Shown: in pieces, positions 1 to 5,653 of the stretch
Numbering within the stretch: the stretch's first letter is position 1
Layout: each line of letters opens with the position of its first letter
NCBI GenBank assembly: GCA_021811025.1
Contig: JAJZPX010000142.1
Coordinates: 1 to 5,653 of the forward strand
Direction: 5' to 3'
From: Actinomycetes bacterium
GTDB taxonomy: Bacteria; Actinomycetota; Coriobacteriia; Anaerosomatales; JAJZPX01
DNA: 5,653 nt
The notes under the pieces: generated by a model
The model's database searches: none
Seen by the model: only the letters and a program-made list of their open reading frames with translations
Told to the model about the DNA's origin: nothing
Translations under genes and position numbers: made by a program

Positions 1-125
1 GACGCGAGATCGTTCTCGCGCCTGACGATGGCGTCGAGCACCGCGTCGGAGATCTGGTCGCAGATCTTGTCGGGGTGACCCTCCGTGACCGACTCCGAGG
101 TGAACACGTAGTTGCGCTCCGCCAT
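1..125 (-). CDS. metK: S-adenosylmethionine synthetase, N-terminal fragment (cut by window start)
   Basis: MetK condenses ATP and L-methionine to S-adenosylmethionine (SAM), the main cellular methyl donor, in the cytoplasm. Only the first 41 codons lie in the window. They read MAERNYVFTSESVTEGHPDK, then ICDQISDAVLDAIVRRENDLA. This is the highly conserved family N-terminus: the FTSESVTEGHPDK block at residues 8-20 contains the histidine and aspartate that act at the ATP/methionine site in characterised MetK proteins. The ATG start fits the usual family N-terminus and has a good Shine-Dalgarno sequence 5 nt upstream. The gene is preceded by a SAM-I riboswitch and an intrinsic terminator, which independently supports the call and predicts product feedback. 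The rest of the roughly 390-residue protein lies beyond base 1, so integrity cannot be judged. Confidence 0.97.
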   Translation of the reverse strand, partial: MAERNYVFTSESVTEGHPDKICDQISDAVLDAIVRRENDLA

Positions 126-130
126 GCGTG

Positions 131-136
131 CCTCCC
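131..136 (-). promoter_or_regulatory. metK ribosome binding site
   Basis: Read on the minus strand, GGGAGG lies 5 nt upstream of the metK ATG, a near-ideal Shine-Dalgarno sequence at normal spacing. It lies downstream of the riboswitch terminator, so SAM control here looks transcriptional rather than translational. A small GC-rich hairpin (156-169, arms CCGGCG/CGCCGG) lies just upstream in the leader and does not cover the site. Confidence 0.8.
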
Positions 137-188
137 AGTACTCGAGCCCGCCGGACCGGCGTCCGCCGGGCGCCCATCTCCACCTAAC

Positions 189-218
189 GAAGAAAGACCC
201 CGCCTGTCCGACGGGGTC
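189..218 (-). terminator. Riboswitch-controlled intrinsic terminator in the metK leader
   Basis: On the minus strand, arms GACCCCG (212-218) and CGGGGTC (196-202) form a perfect 7-bp stem with a 9-nt loop, followed at once by the U-rich tract TTTCTT (190-195). It lies between the SAM aptamer and the metK Shine-Dalgarno, where SAM-I riboswitches normally place their expression platform. The 5' arm can instead pair with the 3' strand of aptamer helix P1 (261-267), so terminator and antiterminator are mutually exclusive. Prediction: SAM-bound aptamer gives termination; free aptamer gives read-through into metK. Confidence 0.88.
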
Positions 219-262
219 CGGCTCCTTCACGGCGCGTCATGCGTGCGCGAGGTCGCTATTCC

Positions 263-391
263 CCATCTTCCAGGCGTCACACGCCTGCCGCGACTTGGCA
301 CCTTGTCGTCGTTTTCACGCAGGTTGCCGGGGCTTCACCGGGCGCGGTCCCTCAGCCCTCTGCAGACCGCTCACGGCCTGCCTCTTGATGG
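263..391 (-). promoter_or_regulatory. SAM-I-class riboswitch aptamer controlling metK
   Basis: The minus strand carries the SAM-I core in order. P1 is CCATC (387-391) with GATGG (263-267). P2a is GGGC (355-358) with GCCC, followed by the kink-turn motif TGAGGGA opposite GGTGAA. P2b is GGG (349-351) with CCC (340-342). Then come the hallmark CGGCAACC (323-330) and AAGGTGCCAA. P3 is ACCT/AGGT enclosing a CGT-GAAA-ACG tetraloop hairpin. P4 is CAGGCGT/ACGCCTG (271-287). The expected pseudoknot is present: CCGCG in the P2b loop (343-347) can pair with CGCGG just before P4 (288-292), replacing the bases usual in Bacillus SAM-I aptamers while keeping pairing. An extra 20-nt hairpin (362-381) lies between P1 and P2. 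This class binds SAM and lowers expression. It sits ahead of metK, the SAM-producing gene. A SAM-I/IV variant class is possible but the P4 helix and kink-turn favour SAM-I. Confidence 0.93.
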
Positions 392-401
392 ATCGAGACC
401 G

Positions 402-430
402 ACTCTAGCACTACGCGCGAAAGCTGGCAA
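402..430 (-). promoter_or_regulatory. metK promoter (sigma-70 type, extended -10)
   Basis: On the minus strand a -35 box TTGCCA (425-430) and a -10 box TAGAGT (402-407) are separated by exactly 17 nt, and TGC just before the -10 makes it an extended -10. The start of transcription would fall near 395, a few bases before the riboswitch P1 strand at 391, so the leader would begin with the aptamer. The -35 box starts only 6 bp after the stop codon of the upstream surface-protein gene. No terminator is seen between that gene and this promoter, so some read-through into the riboswitch is possible. Confidence 0.75.
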
Positions 431-436
431 AGCGTC

Positions 437-2614
437 TCAGGGGCGGTGGAGCGCGAAGAGGCGCCAGGCGTCGTACGCGACCCGGTAGCCGACCGATGGC
501 TCGTCGCCGAGGACGGTCACGCGCTGGACGTCGCCGAGGTGCGCGGCAAGGAAGGAGCCGGCATCCATCAGGCCGCCGCGGCGGACGAGGAGATCCGGGG
601 ATCGCCGGACGCCGCCGAGCGACGCCGCCGACAGGCCGTCCGGGAAGGACTCCCCGCTGACGAGAAGCGGGCGGTCCGGGGCGAGCATCCCCTGGCGCAC
701 GGCCCATTCCGCGAACTGGAGCGACGTGGCGTATCGGTCGGGTCCGGCGATCCTCGTGGCCGACGGGACCACGCGCTCCGTCCCCGCCATGACCGACGCG
801 CTCCCGCCGACGATCACCGCAGACGTCACGCCGAGGGATCTGAGCGCCTCCAGCGTCGGCCGCGGGATGCGCGTCGCGGTCGCGAACAGCACCGGTGTCG
901 AGCTAGCGTAGGCGGCCGGACCGACGGAGAGGGCGTCTGCGAAGCCAGTGCCCGAGACGATGAAGGCCCGGCCGCGGGGGCCACAGATCGACACGATCGC
1001 GGACGCGACGGCCGACGCGGTCTCGTAGCGATCCGCTCCCGCCACGCGGGTGGTGTCCCCGGAGAGCGCGGAGGAGATGGAGACGTAGGTCGCCTCGGAG
1101 ATCGCAGTCTTCCCGCCGACGACCCATCCGTCCGTCACGCCGAGGTCGGCCAGCAGCGCCCTGGTGTCGGCCGGCAGCGGTCCTGGGCCCACGAGGACGA
1201 TCGGCGCGCGCAGGGCGCCCGCCAGGGCGGACGCCCCGAGCCCGTCGGGGAAGCTGGAGGCGTTGACGAACACCGCGGATCGCGACGACGAGAACGCGAG
1301 GCGGGCGGAGACGAGACACGTCCGGAGGCGGTTCGCTCCGCGCACGCGGTCCACGGTGATCCCGCGCTGGAACGCCCACTCCGAAAGCTCGGACAAGTTG
1401 CCGGCCCTGTCCTCGGCGCGCGTGCGGAAGAACCGCTCGCAGCGCTCGGCCGTGGAGCGCACGTAGACGGTGCATGCCTGCGGGAAGTACCGGGACGTGG
1501 ACGGGGAATCCGGGTCGTCGCCGTAGAGCAGCTCATGGCGGAGGATGCCGGAGCCTTCGTCGAACGAGTCCTGCAGAGTCACCTGCGCGCTCGTGCCGAG
1601 CACGTCGAGCGAGCCGTCGAGCGTCGCGACGGGAAGCACGCCGGGTGGCCCGGGCCGGGTGGGAGGCGTGAGGTCGGTCCCCGCGGCCGCAGGCCCCGCG
1701 AACGCCGACTCGTTCGCCGCGCGGTCCGTGGCCGAGACCCCGTACGCAACGGTGTCGGTCCCGTACGCCTCGGCGTCGAGGTCGTCGAAGAAGGTGACGC
1801 CAGCGGGAACGGTCCCGATGACGAGCGGCTCGGCGCCGCCCGTCGAGCGCGCGACGGTGTAGTACGCGACGCCGCTGCCGCCGTTGTCGAGCGATCCCTC
1901 CCAGGAGACGCGGACGAAGCCGCGGCCGTTGCGCCATGCCTGCAGCCCGGCCGGCACGGACGGCGGCGCGACGTCCGCCGACGCCCGCACTGCCTCGGAC
2001 ATCAGGGAGTCGTTGCCCGCACGGTCGGTCGCGCGAACGCCGTAGTACCAGACGCCCGCGCCCGGATCGTCGAGGAAGGACGTCGCGGTGACGGAGGCGA
2101 TGGCGTCGCCGGCCGAGAACGGCGGACCGCCGAGGTTACGGTAGACGATGTAGCCGGCGAGCCCGGAGGTGCCGTCGTCTGCGGCCGCCCACCGCAACCG
2201 GAGCCGCCCGCCCTCCGGAGCGACCGTGAGGGGTGACGGACGCGTGGGCGGGACCGAGTCGGTGCGGATATCGCGCACGACGACGGCCCCGGTTTCCTCG
2301 CCTGAGGAGACCGCGAAGGCTCGGAGCGAGAGCTGGCCCTCGCCCGCGAAGCCGAGGGACTGCGGGGAACCGGCGGTTGCCGCGACGGTCGCTTCGCCCG
2401 ATCCCCAGTCGTAGTGCACGACGGCGTCCTGGTCGGCCTCCGCGAACGCCTCCGGCGGGGTGCGCCACCAGCCACCCGAGCCGTCGGGAACCGCCGGCAG
2501 GAGGTGCAGGGTCAGCGACGGAGGCGCCGCAGCCGCGACGGCGGGACATAGCGCGAGAGCGACGAGCGCGAGGACGAGGGACGCTGACGTCCAGCGGAGG
2601 AAGCGGCCGGTCAT
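437..2614 (-). CDS. Secreted cell-surface protein with FN3-like modules and three CWB2 cell-wall-binding repeats
   Basis: The 725-aa product starts with a clear Sec signal peptide: R4 and R7, a hydrophobic core at about 11-28, and an AVAAAA-type cleavage region near 26-30. Residues about 33-118 look like a beta-rich module. Residues about 122-212, 216-314 and 317-418 are fibronectin-III-like repeats, each opening with a PPxxP-like linker and ending in a Y/TRAxDRAGN-type strand. Residues about 424-513, 522-611 and 620-712 are three CWB2 repeats, recognised from RxAGxDRYxTA, FPDGL/FADAL and VVGG/IVGG signatures. CWB2 repeats in characterised Gram-positive proteins bind secondary cell-wall polymers, so the protein is probably displayed on the wall; the FN3 part is likely a stalk or binding region. 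No enzyme domain is visible and the ligand is unknown. Repeat 1 has NRL for DRY and repeat 3 has lost the GG pair. Start chosen: ATG with GGGGGG 6 nt upstream (2621-2626). A second ATG at 2618 is out of frame. Confidence 0.88.
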   Translation of the reverse strand: MTGRFLRWTSASLVLALVALALCPAVAAAAPPSLTLHLLPAVPDGSGGWWRTPPEAFAEADQDAVVHYDWGSGEATVAATAGSPQSLGFAGEGQLSLRAFAVSSGEETGAVVVRDIRTDSVPPTRPSPLTVAPEGGRLRLRWAAADDGTSGLAGYIVYRNLGGPPFSAGDAIASVTATSFLDDPGAGVWYYGVRATDRAGNDSLMSEAVRASADVAPPSVPAGLQAWRNGRGFVRVSWEGSLDNGGSGVAYYTVARSTGGAEPLVIGTVPAGVTFFDDLDAEAYGTDTVAYGVSATDRAANESAFAGPAAAGTDLTPPTRPGPPGVLPVATLDGSLDVLGTSAQVTLQDSFDEGSGILRHELLYGDDPDSPSTSRYFPQACTVYVRSTAERCERFFRTRAEDRAGNLSELSEWAFQRGITVDRVRGANRLRTCLVSARLAFSSSRSAVFVNASSFPDGLGASALAGALRAPIVLVGPGPLPADTRALLADLGVTDGWVVGGKTAISEATYVSISSALSGDTTRVAGADRYETASAVASAIVSICGPRGRAFIVSGTGFADALSVGPAAYASSTPVLFATATRIPRPTLEALRSLGVTSAVIVGGSASVMAGTERVVPSATRIAGPDRYATSLQFAEWAVRQGMLAPDRPLLVSGESFPDGLSAASLGGVRRSPDLLVRRGGLMDAGSFLAAHLGDVQRVTVLGDEPSVGYRVAYDAWRLFALHRP

Positions 2615-2643
2615 CCATGACCCCCCGAGTCGGCTACCGCCCC

Positions 2644-2649
2644 ACTATA
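2644..2649 (-). promoter_or_regulatory. Possible -10 box for the CWB2 surface-protein gene
   Basis: TATAGT on the minus strand is a five-of-six match to the sigma-70 -10 consensus, in an otherwise very GC-rich stretch. It would start transcription near 2637, giving a leader of about 23 nt that includes the GGGGGG Shine-Dalgarno. No recognisable -35 box lies 16-19 nt upstream, so the promoter may be weak, activated or read by another sigma factor. Confidence 0.4.
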
Positions 2650-2672
2650 GCGCACCGCGGCGGAGGCTGGGG

Positions 2673-2678
2673 TAGGAT
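2673..2678 (+). promoter_or_regulatory. Possible -10 box for gltX
   Basis: TAGGAT preceded by GGG matches the -10 box of the strong tRNA promoter further right (4255-4260) base for base. It would start transcription near 2685, upstream of the GTG start preferred for gltX. The site overlaps the alternative TTG start at 2678, an argument against that start. No -35 consensus is visible at 17 nt. It lies 23 bp from the opposing -10 box of the surface-protein gene, so the two promoters would occupy nearly the same DNA. Confidence 0.35.
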
Positions 2679-2707
2679 TGTCCGTTGGAGCGCCGGCTGC
2701 CGACACG

Positions 2708-2712
2708 AGGAG
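2708..2712 (+). promoter_or_regulatory. gltX ribosome binding site that decides the start
   Basis: AGGAG, within GAGGAGA, lies 10 nt before GTG at 2723. The spacing is slightly long but this is the only good Shine-Dalgarno nearby. It favours the GTG over the in-frame TTG at 2678, which has no such motif upstream and would add 15 residues not typical of GluRS N-termini. Confidence 0.65.
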
Positions 2713-2722
2713 ACCGCCGAGA

Positions 2723-4189
2723 GTGAGCGACGTACGCGTCAGGTTCGCGCCGAGCCCCACCGGGCACCTGCACATCGGGGGTGCGCGCACCGCCATCTAC
2801 AACTGGGCGTTCGCGCGCCACGGGGGCGGGACGTTCATCCTGCGCGTCGACGACACCGACCCCGAGCGCTCCACGCCTGAGAACACGGCGGCCATCCTGC
2901 GCGCGATGCGCTGGCTCGGGCTCGACTGGGACGAGGGGCCCGAGGTCGGCGGCGACCGTGGGCCGTACTTCCAGGCGCAGAGGGCCGCGAGCTACGCGCA
3001 GGCCCTGGAGACGCTGAAGGCTTCGGACGCGGCGTACCCCTGCTTCTGCTCGGCCGAGCGGCTGGAAGCCGCGCGCGAGCGCGCCCGGGCCGAGGGAGGA
3101 TACGCGGGGTACCCTCGCACTTGCCGGTCGCTCGACCCGGCCGAGGCGCGGAGGCGCGCAGATGCCGGCGAACCGCACACGTGGCGGCTGAAGGTCCCGG
3201 AGGGCCGTGGCGACATCGTCTTCGACGACGCGGTGCGCGGCGAGCTGACGTTCTCGGCCGCGTCGCTCGACGACTTCGTGCTCGTGAGAAGCGACGGCAC
3301 GCCCACCTACAACTTCGCCTCGGTGGTCGACGACGCCGGCATGGGCATCACCCACGTCATTCGCGGCGACGACCACCTCAGCAACACGCCGAGGCAGATC
3401 CTCGTGTTCGAGGCGCTCGGCTCGCCGATCCCCGTCTTCGCCCACCTGTCGATGATCCTCGGTGCGGACGGCAAGCGTCTGTCGAAGCGGCACGGCGCGA
3501 CGTCGGTCGAGCAGTTCCGCGACGAGGGCATCCTCGCTGAGGCGCTCGTGAACTACCTCGCGCTGCTCGGATGGTCGCTGGACGACCGAACGACGATCTT
3601 CACGCGCGATGAGCTCGTCGCGAACTTCACCCTGGAGCGCGTTGGGCGCAACCCCGCCGTCTTCGATCCGGAGAAGCTCGAGTGGCTGGACGGCGTCTAC
3701 ATCCGCGAGATGCCGGCCGCGGATCTCGTCGATCGCATGGTCCCCTGGCTGGAGGCCGCCGGGCTGCTGGCCTCGGGCGAGGCCGAGCAGCGCCGGCCCT
3801 GGCTGGAGGAGCTGGCGCCGCTGGTGAGCGAGCGCATGAAGCGGCTCGAGGAGCTGGTGCCGATGGTGCGGTTCCTGTTCGAGAGCCGCGTGTCCGTCGA
3901 GGAGGCCGCGCGCGCCAAGGTGCTGGAGAAGGAAGGCGCCGGACGCTCGCTCGACGCCGCCGCGGGGGCTCTCGCGGCCGTGTCTTCCTGGGAGGCATCG
4001 GCGATCGAGGAGTCGCTTCGCAGGGTGCCCGAGGCACTGGGGCTCAAGCCGAAGGCCGTCTTCCAGGCGGTGCGCGTGGCCGTCAGCGGGACGACGGTGT
4101 CGCTCCCCCTGTTCGAGTCGCTGGCGCTGATCGGCAAGGAGCGCACGCTCGAGCGGTTGGGCGCTGCGCGGCCGATGGCGGCCGAGTGA
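2723..4189 (+). CDS. gltX: Glutamyl-tRNA synthetase
   Basis: GltX is a cytoplasmic class I synthetase that joins glutamate to tRNA-Glu using ATP. The 488-residue product (GTG start) has normal bacterial length and the family-typical beginning VSDVRVRFAPSPTGHLHIGG. The class I HIGH-type motif is HIGG at 17-20, RVDDTDPERS is at 41-50, and the KMSKS-type loop is KRLSKR at 251-256. The segment THVIRGDDHLSNTPRQ (210-225) is typical of GluRS; its R214 is the arginine that contacts the glutamate carboxylate, where GlnRS has cysteine. A zinc-knuckle-like C107-x-C109-x24-C134 occurs in the acceptor-binding insertion, but the fourth position (136) is Ser, not the His seen in the E. coli type, so zinc binding is uncertain. 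The alpha-helical C-terminal anticodon-binding half (about 320-488) is complete. It is followed directly by tRNA-Gln, tRNA-Glu and glnS. Because GlnRS is also encoded, this enzyme may be discriminating (Glu only); sequence alone does not prove that. Confidence 0.97.
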   Translation: MSDVRVRFAPSPTGHLHIGGARTAIYNWAFARHGGGTFILRVDDTDPERSTPENTAAILRAMRWLGLDWDEGPEVGGDRGPYFQAQRAASYAQALETLKASDAAYPCFCSAERLEAARERARAEGGYAGYPRTCRSLDPAEARRRADAGEPHTWRLKVPEGRGDIVFDDAVRGELTFSAASLDDFVLVRSDGTPTYNFASVVDDAGMGITHVIRGDDHLSNTPRQILVFEALGSPIPVFAHLSMILGADGKRLSKRHGATSVEQFRDEGILAEALVNYLALLGWSLDDRTTIFTRDELVANFTLERVGRNPAVFDPEKLEWLDGVYIREMPAADLVDRMVPWLEAAGLLASGEAEQRRPWLEELAPLVSERMKRLEELVPMVRFLFESRVSVEEAARAKVLEKEGAGRSLDAAAGALAAVSSWEASAIEESLRRVPEALGLKPKAVFQAVRVAVSGTTVSLPLFESLALIGKERTLERLGAARPMAAE

Positions 4190-4231
4190 GTCGGCACGAA
4201 GCTCGCGTGGATCGGCGTGGGTACGAGCTGC

Positions 4232-4260
4232 TTGACTGCCGCTCGGACGTTGGGTAGGAT
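4232..4260 (+). promoter_or_regulatory. Promoter of the tRNA-Gln/tRNA-Glu pair
   Basis: The -35 box TTGACT (4232-4237) and -10 box TAGGAT (4255-4260) are separated by exactly 17 nt, close to sigma-70 consensus and the best promoter in the window. Transcription would start near 4267, leaving a tRNA leader of about 28 nt. That leader contains the palindrome CGCCCCAGGGGCG (4270-4282). The promoter lies wholly within the 105-bp gap after the gltX stop, so the tRNAs can be made independently of gltX. Confidence 0.8.
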
Positions 4261-4294
4261 ATCGCTCCGCGCCCCAGGGGCGGCAGTGGGACGC

Positions 4295-4368
4295 TGGGGT
4301 GTCGTCTAATGGTAGGACAGCGGATTCTGGTTCCGTAAGTGGGGGTTCGACTCCTCCCACCCCAGCCA
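4295..4368 (+). tRNA. tRNA-Gln (anticodon CUG), CCA encoded
   Basis: A full cloverleaf folds by hand. The acceptor stem is TGGGGTG (4295-4301) with CACCCCA (4358-4364). The D arm spans 4304-4318. The anticodon stem is GCGGA/TCCGT, with loop TTCTGGT and anticodon CTG at 4327-4329, which reads CAG. The variable loop is 4 nt. The T arm has loop TTCGACT (4346-4352). The discriminator is G73 (4365), followed by genomic CCA (4366-4368). The weak U1-A72 pair, G2-C71, G3-C70, G10, U35 and G73 are all known identity elements for E. coli GlnRS, whose homologue is encoded 228 bp downstream. C34 reads only CAG strictly, so a UUG isoacceptor should exist elsewhere if CAA codons are used. Confidence 0.96.
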
Positions 4369-4375
4369 GCAACAA

Positions 4376-4451
4376 GGCCCGTTCGTCTAGCGGTTAGGAC
4401 ACCGCCCTCTCAAGGCGGAGATCACGGGTTCGAATCCCGTACGGGCTACCA
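4376..4451 (+). tRNA. tRNA-Glu (anticodon CUC), CCA encoded
   Basis: A complete cloverleaf starts 7 nt after tRNA-Gln. The acceptor stem is GGCCCGT (4376-4382) with ACGGGCT (4441-4447). The D arm spans 4385-4400. The anticodon stem is CCGCC/GGCGG, with loop CTCTCAA and anticodon CTC at 4409-4411, which reads GAG. The variable loop is AGATC. The T arm is ACGGG/CCCGT around TTCGAAT. The discriminator is A73, followed by CCA at 4449-4451. The first acceptor pair is a G1-U72 wobble, unlike the usual G-C. The short spacer implies co-transcription with tRNA-Gln and processing from a dimeric precursor. A UUC isoacceptor is expected elsewhere. Confidence 0.96.
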
Positions 4452-4463
4452 GGACACACGGAG

Positions 4464-4506
4464 CCCCCTTCGCGGTCCGCGGACGCGGCCGGGAGGGGGT
4501 TTCTCT
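4464..4506 (+). terminator. Intrinsic terminator of the tRNA transcript
   Basis: Arms CCCCCTTC (4464-4471) and GGAGGGGG (4492-4499) form an 8-bp stem with one G-U pair, followed by TTTCTCT (4500-4506). The 20-nt apical region contains the perfect palindrome GTCCGCGGAC and may form its own small stem. The position, 12 nt after the tRNA-Glu CCA, and the pyrimidine tail fit Rho-independent termination. It isolates the tRNA unit from glnS. Confidence 0.85.
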
Positions 4507-4578
4507 CGTCCGGTCGCCGGGGGGCCGGGCGCCGCGCGCCGCGTCGCTGTGCGCCGGCAGCCGAGGCGGCCCGTCATG

Positions 4579-4587
4579 TGCTATCCT
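4579..4587 (+). promoter_or_regulatory. Extended -10 promoter of glnS, probably giving a leaderless mRNA
   Basis: TGCTATCCT has the extended -10 form TGn-TAnnnT. Only 8 nt (4588-4595, CGGCCCCC) separate the -10 box from the glnS ATG, so transcription would start at or within a base or two of A4596. No Shine-Dalgarno exists in that gap or just upstream, as expected for a leaderless message, which is common in actinobacteria. No -35 consensus is visible. The rest of the gap after the tRNA terminator (4507-4578) is GC-rich and holds nothing else I can recognise. Confidence 0.6.
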
Positions 4588-4595
4588 CGGCCCCC

Positions 4596-5653
<1,058 letters not shown>

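Noticed and set aside
156..169. CCGGCG/CGCCGG hairpin near the metK start as a second regulatory switch
   Set aside because: Short, with a 2-4 nt loop, and it does not cover the Shine-Dalgarno; such palindromes are expected by chance in this base composition.
75..488. Plus-strand small open frames across the metK leader
   Set aside because: They run antisense through the SAM riboswitch, terminator and metK start, and have no ribosome binding site or protein-like composition.
446..2236. 596-codon open frame on the plus strand, antisense to the surface-protein gene
   Set aside because: Its product is Arg/Gly/Asp-rich with no domain pattern. It exactly shadows a well-supported signal-peptide/FN3/CWB2 gene, and GC-rich DNA makes such frames common.
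2678..2722. TTG at 2678 as an upstream start for gltX
   Set aside because: It overlaps the likely -10 box, lacks a Shine-Dalgarno and adds 15 residues before the typical GluRS beginning; GTG at 2723 has AGGAG upstream.
4200..4229. AGCTCG/CGAGCT inverted repeat after gltX as a terminator
   Set aside because: Only 6 bp with an 18-nt loop and no T-run after it, so intrinsic termination is not supported.
2645..4375. 576-codon open frame on the minus strand, antisense to gltX and reaching into tRNA-Gln
   Set aside because: It overlaps the unmistakable GluRS gene and a tRNA; the translation is low complexity (Arg, Leu, His-rich) with no recognisable motif.

Overview
The window is high-GC DNA from a bacterium that looks like an actinobacterium or a deep-branching relative. 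The lineage is inferred from the strong G/C bias at third codon positions, a secreted protein with type-2 cell-wall-binding (CWB2) repeats, and a probable leaderless start on glnS. Every base is accounted for by housekeeping or surface-protein genes and their control elements. I found no mobile element, CRISPR array or phage gene.

Left half (1-2649, minus strand). The first 125 bases are the 5' end of metK (S-adenosylmethionine synthetase). Its roughly 270-nt leader (126-395) holds a sigma-70-type promoter, a complete SAM-I-class riboswitch aptamer (P1, P2a/kink-turn, P2b, pseudoknot, P3, P4), an intrinsic terminator, and a sequence that can pair exclusively with either P1 or the terminator. 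Together these predict feedback shut-off of metK by its product SAM. The aptamer carries an unusual extra hairpin between P1 and P2. Upstream of metK on the same strand is a 725-aa exported protein: a signal peptide, about four beta-sandwich (fibronectin-III-like) modules and three CWB2 repeats.

Right half (2650-5653, plus strand). This is a glutamate/glutamine tRNA-charging cluster: gltX (glutamyl-tRNA synthetase), tRNA-Gln(CUG), tRNA-Glu(CUC), and glnS (glutaminyl-tRNA synthetase, cut by the window end). The two tRNAs share a strong promoter and a downstream terminator. glnS then has its own extended -10 promoter placed so that transcription would begin at or next to the ATG. The residues that discriminate Glu from Gln differ between the two synthetases as expected, so the organism probably charges tRNA-Gln directly rather than relying only on the GatCAB amidotransferase route. 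A 108-bp divergent intergenic region (2615-2722) separates the two halves.

The most notable points are the aptamer insertion hairpin with its readable switching mechanism, and the compact locus that places both synthetases around their cognate tRNAs.
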